Shown here: positions 52,978 through 63,501 of the stretch, one piece after another
Position numbering within the stretch: position 1 is the first letter of the stretch
How the letters are laid out: the number at the start of each line of letters is the position of its first letter
From: Nocardioides sp. Root240
GTDB taxonomy: Bacteria > Actinomycetota > Actinomycetes > Propionibacteriales > Nocardioidaceae
Direction of reading: 5' to 3'
NCBI RefSeq assembly: GCF_001428825.1
Contig: NZ_LMIT01000015.1
Coordinates: 146,698-210,697, forward strand
Length of the DNA stretch: 64,000 nt
The notes under the pieces: model-generated
Databases searched by the model: none
Told to the model about the DNA's origin: nothing
The model's input: only the letters and a program-made list of their open reading frames with translations
Made by a program: the position numbers and the translations under genes

Positions 52978-53715
52978 ATGGCTGAGGGGATCGAGCAGGA
53001 GGAGCAGCGCGGGACAGGCATCGACTGGCCCGCGACCTTCGCGGGTGCGGGCGCCGCCGTCACCGTCGCGCTGCTGCTGTCGACCCTCGGCGCCGCCGGC
53101 ACCCTGATCGGCGCCGCGCTCGGCAGCGTGGTCGCGACCGTCAGCACCGCCCTCTACAAGCAGGGCATCGAGTCCAGCCGGCGCCGGGTCGCCGAGGTGC
53201 AGGCCGCCGCACTCCAGCGCGAGGCCGCCCGGGGGCACCGCCACGTCGAGGCGACCGAGGTCGAGGGGGTCGGCGACGACGCGGCGCCGGATCCCGTCGC
53301 CGCGCCCGGCAACCGCTGGGCGGCGCTGCCGTGGCGGCGCCTCGCCCTCCTGGCCGCCGTCGTCTTCGTGATCGCGCTCGTCGCGATCAGCCTCATCGAG
53401 CTGCTCGCCGGCAAGAGCGTCTCGTCGATCACCGGCGGCACCGACGGCAAGGACCGGACGTCGATCGGCGGCGTCCTCGGCGGCGACACCGACGACTCCG
53501 ACAAGCCCCGGCGGACCCCGACGACCGACACCGCGACCCCGACGCCGACGGAGTCCGTCAGCCCGACGGAGCCGACCACCGCACCCACGTCGGAGGCCAC
53601 CCCCACCGAGTCCGGTACGCCGACCGGGACTCCGTCCGTCACCGACACGGCGACGCCGACGGAGGAACAAACCGCTACCGAGACGCCCGGGCCGTCTGAC
53701 AACGTGACGCCATGA
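52978..53715 (+). CDS. Membrane protein with Thr/Pro-rich tail, unknown
   Basis: The 245-residue protein has two hydrophobic segments (VALLLSTLGAAGTLIGAALG near residue 30 and LALLAAVVFVIALVAISLIE near residue 125). An Ala/Arg-rich helical stretch lies between them, and an extracellular Thr/Pro/Ser/Glu tail of about 90 residues ends it. The tail looks glycosylatable. It overlaps the VOC gene by 4 bases. Confidence 0.8.
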   Translation: MAEGIEQEEQRGTGIDWPATFAGAGAAVTVALLLSTLGAAGTLIGAALGSVVATVSTALYKQGIESSRRRVAEVQAAALQREAARGHRHVEATEVEGVGDDAAPDPVAAPGNRWAALPWRRLALLAAVVFVIALVAISLIELLAGKSVSSITGGTDGKDRTSIGGVLGGDTDDSDKPRRTPTTDTATPTPTESVSPTEPTTAPTSEATPTESGTPTGTPSVTDTATPTEEQTATETPGPSDNVTP

Positions 53716-54104
53716 CGTCGTTCATCTCCCACACCACGGTCGACTGCGCCAACGCCTACGAGCTCTCCGAGTGGTGGAAGCCCGTGCTCGGCTACGTCGA
53801 CATCGACGGCGACCCCAACCTGCCCGGCCACGTCGAGTGCATGATCCGCGACCCCCACACCGGCCACCAGGTCCTCTTCATCGAGGTCCCGGAGGCCAAG
53901 TCGGTCAAGAACCGCGTGCACTTCGACCTCCGCCCGCGCGAGCGCACGCGCGACGAGGAGATCGCCTGGCTGCTGGAGTACGGGGCCACCGAGGTCGCCG
54001 ACCACCGCGGCATCCACGGGCCCGGCAGCGGCTGGGTCACCTTCGCCGACCCCGAGGGCAACGAGTTCTGCGTGGTCCGCTCGATCGCCGAGCTCGAGGC
54101 GTAG
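53712..54104 (+). CDS. VOC-superfamily protein (glyoxalase fold)
   Basis: The 130-residue protein has the paired beta-alpha-beta-beta-beta modules of the VOC fold (SHTTVDCANAYELSEWWKPV, VHFDLRPRERTRDEEI, FADPEGNEFCVV). Two possible metal ligands are a His near residue 8 and a Glu in DPEGNEF. Activity is unknown. Confidence 0.9.
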   Translation: MTSFISHTTVDCANAYELSEWWKPVLGYVDIDGDPNLPGHVECMIRDPHTGHQVLFIEVPEAKSVKNRVHFDLRPRERTRDEEIAWLLEYGATEVADHRGIHGPGSGWVTFADPEGNEFCVVRSIAELEA

Positions 54105-54115
54105 TCCCGCCGTCG

Positions 54116-54736
54116 TCAGAACACGTTGAGCGGGCGGAACTGCACCGAGATCCGCGGCCCGGCCGACGCGACCTTCGGCACCGCGTGCTCCCACGTGCGC
54201 TGGCACGAGCCGCCCATCACGACCAGGTCGCCGTGGCCCATCTCGACGGCGAAGGCCTCCGCGCGCCGCTCGGGGTCCCGCGGGCGCAGGTGCAGCCGGC
54301 GCGGGTCGCCGAGCGAGACGATCGCGACCATGGTGTCGTGGGTCGAGCCGCGGCCGATGGTGTCGCCGTGCCACGCGACGCTGTCGCGCCCGTCGCGGTA
54401 GTAGCAGCAGCCGGCCGTGCGGAAGGGCTCGCCGAGCTCGTCGGCGTACCGGGTGGAGAGCTCGTCACGAGCCGCGGCCAGCCGGGGGTGGGGCAGCTCC
54501 TCGCCGATCATGTAGGTGTAGACGAGTCGCGGCACCTCGACCACGCGGTCGTACATCGCCCGTCGCTCCGCCCGCCAGGGCACGTCGCGCACGAGCGTGG
54601 CGAACACGTCGTCGGCGTCCGGCAACCAGTTGCGTGCGACGTCGACCCAGGCGCCGCCGCTCAGGGGGCGTCGCTCGACCGGCGCGTGGTCGGTGGCGGG
54701 GGCGTCGAACAGGCTGCTCTGGAAGTCGACCGACAT
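54116..54736 (-). CDS. AlkB-type Fe(II)/2-oxoglutarate dioxygenase
   Basis: The 206-residue protein is a DNA or RNA alkylation repair dioxygenase candidate. The iron ligands are WHGDTIG (His, Asp) and TWEHAVPK (His); RISVQFRPL carries the 2-oxoglutarate-binding arginines. A near-perfect SOS box lies 20 bases upstream, so LexA probably induces it during DNA damage. The gene is single and divergent from the GntR gene. Confidence 0.93.
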   Translation of the reverse strand: MSVDFQSSLFDAPATDHAPVERRPLSGGAWVDVARNWLPDADDVFATLVRDVPWRAERRAMYDRVVEVPRLVYTYMIGEELPHPRLAAARDELSTRYADELGEPFRTAGCCYYRDGRDSVAWHGDTIGRGSTHDTMVAIVSLGDPRRLHLRPRDPERRAEAFAVEMGHGDLVVMGGSCQRTWEHAVPKVASAGPRISVQFRPLNVF

Positions 54737-54756
54737 GGACTCAGCCTACGCCGCCT

Positions 54757-54772
54757 TCGAACAGGTGTTCGC
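54757..54772. promoter_or_regulatory. SOS (LexA) box of the AlkB-type gene
   Basis: TCGAACAGGTGTTCGC matches the actinobacterial SOS consensus TCGAAC-N4-GTTCGA in all but the last base. Its centre is about 28 bases before the start codon of the AlkB-type gene. Confidence 0.85.
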
Positions 54773-54853
54773 ATCGTTTTAGAGGTGTCGCGGACGTGCA
54801 AATGTTTCGTCATTCGCGGGACGGCCGGTCCTGCGCGTCCCTAGCCTCACCTC

Positions 54854-55567
54854 GTGGCAGCAGTTCGGAGCAGTACGACGGGGCGGTCGCTGAAGCACGT
54901 GGCCATCCGGGAGTACGTGCGGGACCTGGTCCGCGACCGTGCCCCCGGGACGCCGGCCCCGTCCGAGCGTGAGCTCGTCGACCGGTTCGGTGTCGCCCGG
55001 ATGACGGTGCGCCAGGCGCTCGACGCCCTGGTGGGCGAGGGGGTGCTCGAGCGGCACCCGGGACGCGGCACGTTCGTGGCCGGTCCTCGTCGTAGCGCGA
55101 CCGGGGTCGTGGGCTTCACCGAGGACATGGCCCTGCGTGGACGCGCCGTGGAGACCCGCACGCTGCTGGCGGAGGTCGTGCCCGCGGGGGAGCAGCTCGC
55201 GGGCGTGTTCCGCGTCCGGCCGGACGAGCTGCTGGTGCGCTGGGTCCGGCTGCGCCTCGGTGACGGCCGCCCGGTCTGCCTGTCCGACACCTACCTGCCC
55301 GAGGCGCTCGTCCCCGACCTCGCGGCGCACCTCCCCGCCAGCCTGTACGACGAGCTGGCGGCCCGCGGCCACCGGCCCACCTGGGCCGAGGACACCGTCA
55401 CGGCGGCCCCGGCGTCGGACGACGAGGCGTCGCTGCTCGAGATCGCGCCCGGGTCGCCGGCCCTGCGGCTGACCCGCCGCGCGCTGTGGGACGAGACCGT
55501 CGTCGAGCTGACCCGGTCGGTGCTGCGCGGCGAGGACCACGTGCTGCACCTGCAGTTCCGCGGCTGA
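54854..55567 (+). CDS. GntR/HutC-family transcriptional regulator with UTRA domain
   Basis: The 237-residue regulator has a GntR winged helix (ELVDRFGVARMTVRQALDAL, near residue 45) and a HutC-type UTRA ligand domain from about residue 90. Its target is unknown; the divergent gene is LexA-controlled, so no link is implied. GTG start. Confidence 0.92.
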   Translation: MAAVRSSTTGRSLKHVAIREYVRDLVRDRAPGTPAPSERELVDRFGVARMTVRQALDALVGEGVLERHPGRGTFVAGPRRSATGVVGFTEDMALRGRAVETRTLLAEVVPAGEQLAGVFRVRPDELLVRWVRLRLGDGRPVCLSDTYLPEALVPDLAAHLPASLYDELAARGHRPTWAEDTVTAAPASDDEASLLEIAPGSPALRLTRRALWDETVVELTRSVLRGEDHVLHLQFRG

Positions 55568-55571
55568 CGGG

Positions 55572-55940
55572 TCAGAGCGGCGCGAGACCGCCCAGCGGGG
55601 CGACGGTCGCGCCCGACTCCTCGCAGACCCACTGCGGGTCCGGGCCCCCGAGGTCAGGGTCGACGTGAAGCGCGTGCACCGGCCCGTCCTCGCACAGCGC
55701 GCACACCGGCCAGAGGCCGTCGCGCTGGTCGCGACCGAACAGGTCCGCCAGCGCGTCCTGCAGGTCCTGGGCGATCAGGCCGGCGATGTACGGCGCCCCC
55801 TCGGCCCACTGCTCGAGCCACCAGCGGCGCTCGGCGCAGGCCTCCTCCAGCAGGTTCACCGATGCCGGTGTGGCGAGTGCGCGGGCGCCCAGGTCGGCCA
55901 GCACCTGCGCTCGGGCCACGAAGATCACGCTGTCGTCCAC
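55572..55940 (-). CDS. Conserved hypothetical protein
   Basis: The 122-residue protein has a helical centre (VNLLEEACAERRWWLEQWAE), and near its C-terminus CALCEDGPVH and WVCEESG suggest a metal site. It starts at GTG with no strong ribosome site. It is convergent with the GntR gene. I do not recognise a family. Confidence 0.7.
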   Translation of the reverse strand: MDDSVIFVARAQVLADLGARALATPASVNLLEEACAERRWWLEQWAEGAPYIAGLIAQDLQDALADLFGRDQRDGLWPVCALCEDGPVHALHVDPDLGGPDPQWVCEESGATVAPLGGLAPL

Positions 55941-55994
55941 AGGCCCATTGTGCGGGGGTTTGCCAACCGGACGGTCCCGGGCAGACGGCGGCGC

Positions 55995-56315
55995 ATGACC
56001 GACGACACCGCCATCACCTCCTGGGCCGGCCTGGCCGCGCTCGACTTCGCCATGGGCCACCTGGCCGACGACCTGCGGGCGACCACGGACCACGCCCGGC
56101 AGTGGGTGTGCCAGCGCGACGGCTTCGAGCCGAGCCCGGTCTGCCTGCTCCGACCACTCGCCGCGCTGATGGACGTGCTGGCCGACGGCTTCCTCGCCCT
56201 CGAGGAGCGGGCGCTGGCCGACTGGGCGTCGTTGCGGGCAGGGCTGGGGCAGTTCTCCGACGAGCTGCAGCACCTCGATGACGCCGTGGCGGACGCCTTC
56301 GGGGCGGTGGCGTGA
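55995..56315 (+). CDS. Small helical protein, WXG-like partner
   Basis: The 106-residue all-helical protein (SWAGLAALDFAMGHLADDLR) resembles WXG100-type small secretion partners: about 100 residues, two helices and a W-x-G near residue 11 (SWAG). It overlaps the next gene by TGATG. The ESX link is inference, and no ESX core gene is nearby. Confidence 0.65.
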   Translation: MTDDTAITSWAGLAALDFAMGHLADDLRATTDHARQWVCQRDGFEPSPVCLLRPLAALMDVLADGFLALEERALADWASLRAGLGQFSDELQHLDDAVADAFGAVA

Positions 56316-57043
56316 TGGCGCTGCCCGTGCCGGCCCTCGGCGCCGAGGTGCTGCGCCACGATGCGGAGTTCCGCGCGCTCGACGCGACCTTCGGCGAGCT
56401 TCGCGACGTGGTCAACCGCGGTGTCGACGCGCTCTGCGCGCTGGGCATCGACCTGCCCCGGCTTCCTGAGGGCAGTCTCGACGAGCTGCTCGTGCTGCCG
56501 TTGACCGGCGACCACCGGCGGATCCGGCAGAACGCCGAGGCGGTGCGTCAGGTCGCGGACGCGCTCGGCGACTACGCCCGATCGACCGCGGGGCTGGCGG
56601 TGGCGGTCGACCCCCGGTGGAGCGGTGCGGCCGCGGCGTCGTACCTGGTGCGGGTGGGGCGGCACGCCGCCGTCGCGCAGGGCTGCGCGGAGCTGGTGCG
56701 GGCGGTGGCGCCGGCGTTCGAGGAGGTGGCCGAGGGCAGCGAGCGGATCGCGGTCGAGGTCGAGGAGCTCGTCGTCGAGCTCGTCGAGAAGGCTCGCCGG
56801 CTCGCGACGCGCCTGCTCGCGCGGGTGTCCGGTCCGCTCGGGTGGGGGGTGCTCGCCGCCGACGTCGCGCTGCACGGCATCGACGCCGTCACCGACCTGG
56901 TCGACGACGTCCGACGCCTCGTCGCGATCATCGAGCGGCTGACGGCGATGCAGGGCGAGGTCGAGGCCTGGGTCGAGGAGCAGCGCGCCCGGCTGGAGGC
57001 GCTGCGCGAGGTCGCCGACGTCGCCCGGGGGCTCGCCGCGTGA
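56315..57043 (+). CDS. Helical WXG-like protein, possible ESX substrate
   Basis: The 242-residue protein is helical, with a WSG motif at residues 102-104 (RWSGAAAASYL), of the sort found in WXG100/PPE-type proteins. A hydrophobic stretch (GPLGWGVLAADVALHGI) precedes a C-terminal coiled coil (VEAWVEEQRARLEALREVAD). Translational overlap with the previous gene is typical of paired WXG proteins. GTG at 56312 is an alternative start. Confidence 0.68.
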   Translation: MALPVPALGAEVLRHDAEFRALDATFGELRDVVNRGVDALCALGIDLPRLPEGSLDELLVLPLTGDHRRIRQNAEAVRQVADALGDYARSTAGLAVAVDPRWSGAAAASYLVRVGRHAAVAQGCAELVRAVAPAFEEVAEGSERIAVEVEELVVELVEKARRLATRLLARVSGPLGWGVLAADVALHGIDAVTDLVDDVRRLVAIIERLTAMQGEVEAWVEEQRARLEALREVADVARGLAA

Positions 57044-57050
57044 GGCCGGC

Positions 57051-57671
57051 CTAGGCCGAGACCGAGGCCGCCAGCGACTCGAGCTCCCGGGCCAGGTTCG
57101 CCCGCGCGGGCGCCTCCCAGGTCGCGATGCCGTGGGCGGTGTGGAAGAGCTGCGGCTTCTCGGCGAGCTGGCGCAGCACGTCGGCGCGGCCGGCCGAGAA
57201 CACGTCGTCGGGCAGGTGCGCGTACTCCTTGCGCACGGCCGCGACGTACTCCTCGTAGCGCCCCGCCGGCGCCGCGAGGATCGAGAGGTCCGCGTCGGTC
57301 AGTGCGCAGCCGTTGGCGTCGCCCGGCTCCGGACGGTGCTGCTCGGTGAGCCGGACCAGCCGGACCACCTCGGCGAGGGTCACGTCGTCGACGTGGGGCG
57401 CGAGCGCCTCCTCCGCCCACGAGGCCGAGCGCTCCTCGGCGTCCCGCTCGCCGTCGTAGACGGCGTCGTGGAACCAGGCCGCCAGCTGCACCGGCACCCG
57501 GTCGTAGGCCGTGCCGGCGGCCGCCAGCTCGTCGAGCCGCGCGAGCACGTCGCGCAGGTGGCCGACGCCGTGGTGGCCGCGGGTGGGCTCGGCGTACGCC
57601 GCCAGCACCTCCGCGCGCAGCGGGTCGGCGCCGGTCAGCGGCCAGGGCAGGTCGAGATGGTCGTCCTCCAT
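57051..57671 (-). CDS. HD-domain metal-dependent phosphohydrolase
   Basis: The 206-residue protein has the HD signature in AAWFHDAVYDGERDAEERSA near residue 70 and an earlier histidine in GHHGVGHLRDVL. The start was set at the ATG before EDDHLDLPWP because the family begins near this point; the longer GTG frame would run into the rtcB remnant. Substrate unknown, a nucleotide is likely. Confidence 0.85.
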   Translation of the reverse strand: MEDDHLDLPWPLTGADPLRAEVLAAYAEPTRGHHGVGHLRDVLARLDELAAAGTAYDRVPVQLAAWFHDAVYDGERDAEERSASWAEEALAPHVDDVTLAEVVRLVRLTEQHRPEPGDANGCALTDADLSILAAPAGRYEEYVAAVRKEYAHLPDDVFSAGRADVLRQLAEKPQLFHTAHGIATWEAPARANLARELESLAASVSA

Positions 57672-57729
57672 CAGGACATTCAAACCGACCGCCCCGGCCG
57701 CTGTCACCGGGCCCCCGGGTTTCGGGGGC

Positions 57730-58033
57730 TCAGTCACCCTTCACATTGACGATCGGGCGCAGCACGTGCCGGACCTCGGCGAGGTCTGCCGCGTCGGCCA
57801 TCACCCGGTCGATGTCCTTGTGGGCCGCCGGGATCTCGTCGATCAACGCGTCCGTGTCGCGGTACTGATCCCCGCCATCGCCTCCCGCAGCTGCTCGCGG
57901 GTGAAGCTCTGGCGGGCCTTCGTGCGCGAGTACTCACGCCCCGCGCCGTGCGGCGCGGAGTCGAGGGCAACCCGGTTGCCGAGCCCGCTGACGACGTACG
58001 ACGCCGTGCCCATCGCCCCCGGGACCAGGCCCG
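57730..58033 (-). pseudogene. C-terminal remnant of RNA ligase RtcB, frameshifted
   Basis: Reverse-strand translation gives GAMGTASYVVSGLGN and HGAGREYSRTKARQSFTREQ in one frame. After a one-base shift near 57867 it gives RDTDALIDEIPAAHKDID and EVRHVLRPIVNVKGD. These are typical RtcB C-terminal motifs, including the catalytic-domain histidine. The N-terminal three quarters are missing. The gene is therefore a remnant and cannot make an active ligase. The HD gene follows it. Confidence 0.85.
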
Positions 58034-58075
58034 GCCGTCGGGGTCGTATCGCAGGATTTCCGGTCTCCCTGTCTC

Positions 58076-58191
58076 GGGAGTTTCACCGGCCGGCCGGTGT
58101 TTCTCCCGTGCTTGGACGACGAAACTCACGCCTGGACGAGGAAACTTCGTCGTCCAAGCGTGAGTTTCACCGGCCGGCCGGTGAAACTCAC
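58076..58191. repeat. Palindrome-rich element
   Basis: A 32-bp perfect palindrome lies at 58160-58191 (centre GGCCGGCC). A second, imperfect 32-bp copy is at 58076-58107. Between them a 14-bp inverted repeat (58110-58123 with 58146-58159) completes a nested structure. The core TTTCACCGGCCGGCCGGTG is common to both. It has no coding role and sits between the trpB stop and the rtcB remnant. It may be a REP/BIME-like or MITE-like element, or a strong terminator. Confidence 0.75.
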
Positions 58192-58203
58192 CTCGGCGCC
58201 AGT

Positions 58204-59556
58204 TCAGACCACCGGCACGTTGGCGAGCGCCTCCGCGAGCGCGGCGTCCGACAGCGGGTCGTCCTCGAGGTTCCCGGAGAGGTACGTCGCGTACGCACCC
58301 AGCTCGAGCAGGCCGTGCCCGCTCAGCCCGACGACGATCACGGGCGAGGCGCCGGTCTCGGCGGCGGCCAGTGCCTCGCGTCGTACCTGGGCGAGGGCGT
58401 GGGACGACTCGGGCGCCGGGACGATGCCCTGCGTGCGCGCGAACTCGACGGCTGCGTCGAAGCACTCGTTCTGGTGCAGCGCCACCGCGTCGATGTGGCC
58501 CTGGTCGGCGGCGTGCGAGACCAGCGGAGCCATGCCGTGGTAGCGCAGGCCGCCGGCGTGGATGGGCGACGGGACGAAGTCGTGGCCCAGGGTGTGCATC
58601 TTCATCAGCGGGGTGAGGCCGGCGGTGTCGCCGAAGTCGTAGCGGTACTCGCCACGCGTGATCGTGGGGCACGAGCTCGGCTCGACCGCGAGGATGCGCG
58701 GCGACTGGTTGCCGGCGAGCTTCTCCCGCAGGAACGGGAAGGCCAGCCCGGCGAAGTTCGAGCCGCCGCCCGCGCACCCGACGACGAGGTCGGCACCGGT
58801 CTCGCCGGCCTTGGCGAGCTGGCGCAGCGCCTCCTCGCCGATGACCGTCTGGTGGAGCAGCACGTGGTTGAGAACCGAGCCGAGGGCGTACTTGGCGCCC
58901 GGGTCCTGTGCCGCGACCTCGACCGCCTCGGAGATCGCGATGCCGAGCGAGCCCGGGTGGTCCTCCGCGAACGCCTTGCCCGACTCGGTGAGCCGGCTGG
59001 GGGAGCGGTGGACCTTGCCGCCGAACACCTCGATCAGCGTGCGCCGCTGCGGCTTGGTGTCGTACGACGCCCCGACCTGCCAGACCTCGCACTCGACGCC
59101 GAACAGCGCGGCGGCGTACGACAGCGCGGTGCCCCACTGGCCGGCGCCGGTCTCGGTCGTGAGCCGGGTGATCCCGTTGATGCTGTTGTAGTAGACCTGC
59201 GGCACCGCGGTGTTGACCTTGTGCGAGCCGGCGGGGGAGACGCCCTCGTACTTGTAGTAGATCCGCGCGCTGGTGCCGAGCTTCTGCTCCCAGCGGCGGG
59301 CCCGGTAGAGGGGTGAGGGCCGGTACTGGCGGTAGACGTCGAGGACGGGCTCGGGGATCGCGACGTACCGCTCGCCGGTGACCTCCTGCGCGATCAGCTC
59401 CGGCGGGAACAGCGGCGCCAGGTCGTCGGGTCCGACCGGCTCCCGGGTGCCCGGGTGCAGCGGCGGGGGCGGCGGCACCGGCAGGTCGGCCACGATGTTG
59501 TACCAGTGGGTCGGCTGCTCGTCCGGGTCGAGGGTGTACGTCACCTGGTCGCTCAT
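58204..59556 (-). CDS. trpB: Tryptophan synthase beta chain, TrpB2 type
   Basis: The 450-residue PLP enzyme condenses indole with serine. The PLP lysine is Lys113 in GSHKVNT; TETGAGQWGTALSYAA and the glycine loop GCAGGGSNF bind the cofactor phosphate. The N-terminal extension (YTLDPDEQPTHWYN) identifies the TrpB2 class, which often acts without TrpA. No trpA is adjacent. GAGAGG precedes the ATG. Confidence 0.95.
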   Translation of the reverse strand: MSDQVTYTLDPDEQPTHWYNIVADLPVPPPPPLHPGTREPVGPDDLAPLFPPELIAQEVTGERYVAIPEPVLDVYRQYRPSPLYRARRWEQKLGTSARIYYKYEGVSPAGSHKVNTAVPQVYYNSINGITRLTTETGAGQWGTALSYAAALFGVECEVWQVGASYDTKPQRRTLIEVFGGKVHRSPSRLTESGKAFAEDHPGSLGIAISEAVEVAAQDPGAKYALGSVLNHVLLHQTVIGEEALRQLAKAGETGADLVVGCAGGGSNFAGLAFPFLREKLAGNQSPRILAVEPSSCPTITRGEYRYDFGDTAGLTPLMKMHTLGHDFVPSPIHAGGLRYHGMAPLVSHAADQGHIDAVALHQNECFDAAVEFARTQGIVPAPESSHALAQVRREALAAAETGASPVIVVGLSGHGLLELGAYATYLSGNLEDDPLSDAALAEALANVPVV

Positions 59557-59607
59557 CGGGGGCCTCTCGGTGGGGGGCGGGGGGACTTCGGATCCTAGGA
59601 TCGGACG

Positions 59608-59790
59608 ATGATCTCGGGATCCCCTCGCCGCCTCGCGTTCCACATCGTGGTTGTCCTGGCGGCAGCCCTCGTCCTCTGGACCGGCGATCCGGACCGGCTC
59701 ATGACCGTCCTGGCCGGCGTCGTCATCGCCTTCAACCTGGTCGGCGTCGTCCGGGAGCTGCTCCCGAGGTCGAACCCGGCGGCGGACTAG
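59608..59790 (+). CDS. Small two-pass membrane protein
   Basis: The 60-residue protein has two hydrophobic helices (RLAFHIVVVLAAALVLW and LMTVLAGVVIAFNLVGVV) and short polar ends. It precedes the chorismate mutase gene by 15 bases and follows the divergent trpB start by 51. Unknown role; a real small gene is plausible. Confidence 0.6.
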   Translation: MISGSPRRLAFHIVVVLAAALVLWTGDPDRLMTVLAGVVIAFNLVGVVRELLPRSNPAAD

Positions 59791-59805
59791 GGCAGGATTC
59801 GACTC

Positions 59806-60117
59806 GTGAGTGCTGACGACGCCCGGGCCGAGCTCCACCGACTCCGGTCGAGCATCGACAACCTCGACGCCGCCCTCGTGCACCTGCTGGCCGAGCGCTT
59901 CAAGTGCACCGAGCAGGTCGGCCGACTCAAGGCGAGCGCGGGCATGCCGCCCGCCGACCCGGCCCGCGAGGCCGTGCAGATCGCCCGGCTGCGCTCGATG
60001 GCGGAGAGCTCCGGCCTCGACCCGCACTTCGCGGAGTCGATCCTCAACGTGATCATCGCGGAGGTCATCCGCAACCACGAGCAGTTCGCCGAGGACGCCG
60101 AGGACACCGGCGCCTGA
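59806..60117 (+). CDS. Chorismate mutase, AroQ type
   Basis: The 103-residue helical protein fits the AroQ chorismate mutase fold, with LRSSIDNLDAALVHLLAERF and KCTEQVGRLKASAGMPPADP as the active-site helix and loop. It should make prephenate for Phe/Tyr synthesis. Start at GTG. Confidence 0.9.
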   Translation: MSADDARAELHRLRSSIDNLDAALVHLLAERFKCTEQVGRLKASAGMPPADPAREAVQIARLRSMAESSGLDPHFAESILNVIIAEVIRNHEQFAEDAEDTGA

Positions 60118-60166
60118 GACCGGAACTCGCTCGCCCACGCCTCCTTCCGGTGGTAGCAAAGGAGGG

Positions 60167-60448
60167 GTGAACCCCACTCCCGACGGCACCGAGGTCCTTC
60201 GTCGGTTCTTCTCGACGGAGGGCCGCCTGGTCGACATGCCCACCCGACGCGCGAAGCGGCTGGTGGTGCTGGACCACGTCGCGCAGCGCTTCGAGCCGGG
60301 CCGTCGCTACGGCTGGCGCGAGGTCGACGAGGTGCTGCACGAGGTCCACGACGACCATGCGGCGCTGCGCCGCTACCTCGTCGACGAGGGCTTCCTGACC
60401 CGCGAGGACGACGTCTACTGGCGCAGCGGGGGAACGGTCGACCTCTGA
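60167..60448 (+). CDS. DUF2087-family protein
   Basis: The 93-residue protein resembles the DUF2087 domain (GRLVDMPTRRAKRLVVLDHV, then RRYLVDEGFLTREDDVYWR), a winged-helix-like fold found alone or fused to ArsR-type regulators. It lies upstream of lon with the ClgR-type palindrome between. GTG start after GGAGG. Confidence 0.88.
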   Translation: MNPTPDGTEVLRRFFSTEGRLVDMPTRRAKRLVVLDHVAQRFEPGRRYGWREVDEVLHEVHDDHAALRRYLVDEGFLTREDDVYWRSGGTVDL

Positions 60449-60464
60449 CGCCGGGGGTTCCCCG

Positions 60465-60481
60465 GTTCGCCGTCGGCGAAC
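60465..60481. promoter_or_regulatory. ClgR-type operator upstream of lon
   Basis: GTTCGC-CGTCG-GCGAAC is a perfect 6-bp inverted repeat with 5-base spacer, 38 bases before lon. It matches the ClgR (clp gene regulator) motif GTTCGC-N5-GCGAAC reported for Streptomyces clp and lon promoters. I infer control by a ClgR homologue elsewhere. Confidence 0.82.
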
Positions 60482-60519
60482 GCCGGAACATCCCCAACCC
60501 GGAATGCATTGGAAGGTTC

Positions 60520-62859
<2,340 letters not shown>

Positions 62860-62876
62860 CGTTCTCCACAGGCTGG

Positions 62877-62930
62877 AGGTCCGTGTTCGACGATCCCGCG
62901 GAGTCCGCGGATGATCGGCGGCACGGACCT
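62877..62930. terminator. Nested hairpin after lon
   Basis: AGGTCCGTG (62877-62885) pairs with CACGGACCT (62922-62930). CGATC (62891-62895) pairs with GATCG (62913-62917), and CCGCGG flanks AGT at the tip. It lies 18 bases after the lon stop and 26 before the Uma2 gene. It is a probable terminator. Confidence 0.75.
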
Positions 62931-62956
62931 TCAGTCATCTCGGGAAGTGAGGCACG

Positions 62957-63501
62957 ATGGTGAGCATGGCCGCGGTGGAGATGTTGACGCGCGAGGACCT
63001 CGACGCGATGCCGGACGACGGCAACCGCTACGAGCTCATCGAGGGTGAGATCGTCGTGTCACCGTCGCCCCGCTCGCGGCACCAACTCGCCGTCACGCGC
63101 CTGATCGTGCTGCTCGATACCGGTGCACCGAGGACCTTCGCGTCTCGCAGGCGCCGTTCGACGTGGTGCTGGGCGAGTTCGACGTCGTACAGCCCGACGT
63201 GCTGGTCCTGGATCCGCAAGGGCTCGATGACCGCGGCCTCAACACGGCGCCGCTCCTTGCGGTCGAGGTGCTCTCGCCGACCACCCGCCGCCGCGACCTG
63301 ACGGTCAAGAAGCGCCTCTACGAGCAGGCGGGGGTGTCGGCCTACTGGGTGGTCGACGCGGAGACCGAGGGGCTCGCGCTGACGGCCTGGGAGCTGCGCG
63401 ACGGACGCTACGAGGTCGTCGCGTCGATCGCGGGCGACGAGGAGTGGACGGCGACGGTGCCCTTCGAGGTCACCGTCGTCCCGTCACGCCTGGTCCGCTG
63501 A
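62957..63501 (+). pseudogene. Uma2-family endonuclease, frameshifted
   Basis: The N-terminal half reads LTREDLDAMPDDGNRYELIE and VSPSPRSRHQLAVTRLIVLL in one frame. The C-terminal half reads VVQPDVLVLDPQGL and APLLAVEVLSPTTRRRDLTV, with YEQAGVSAYWVVDAE, in another. The frame change is near 63117 and is consistent with loss of a single base (CTCGAT then ACCGG). The Uma2/DUF820 nuclease core (Asp and EVLSP) would be intact if it were read through. It may be a real mutation or a sequencing error. Confidence 0.85.
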
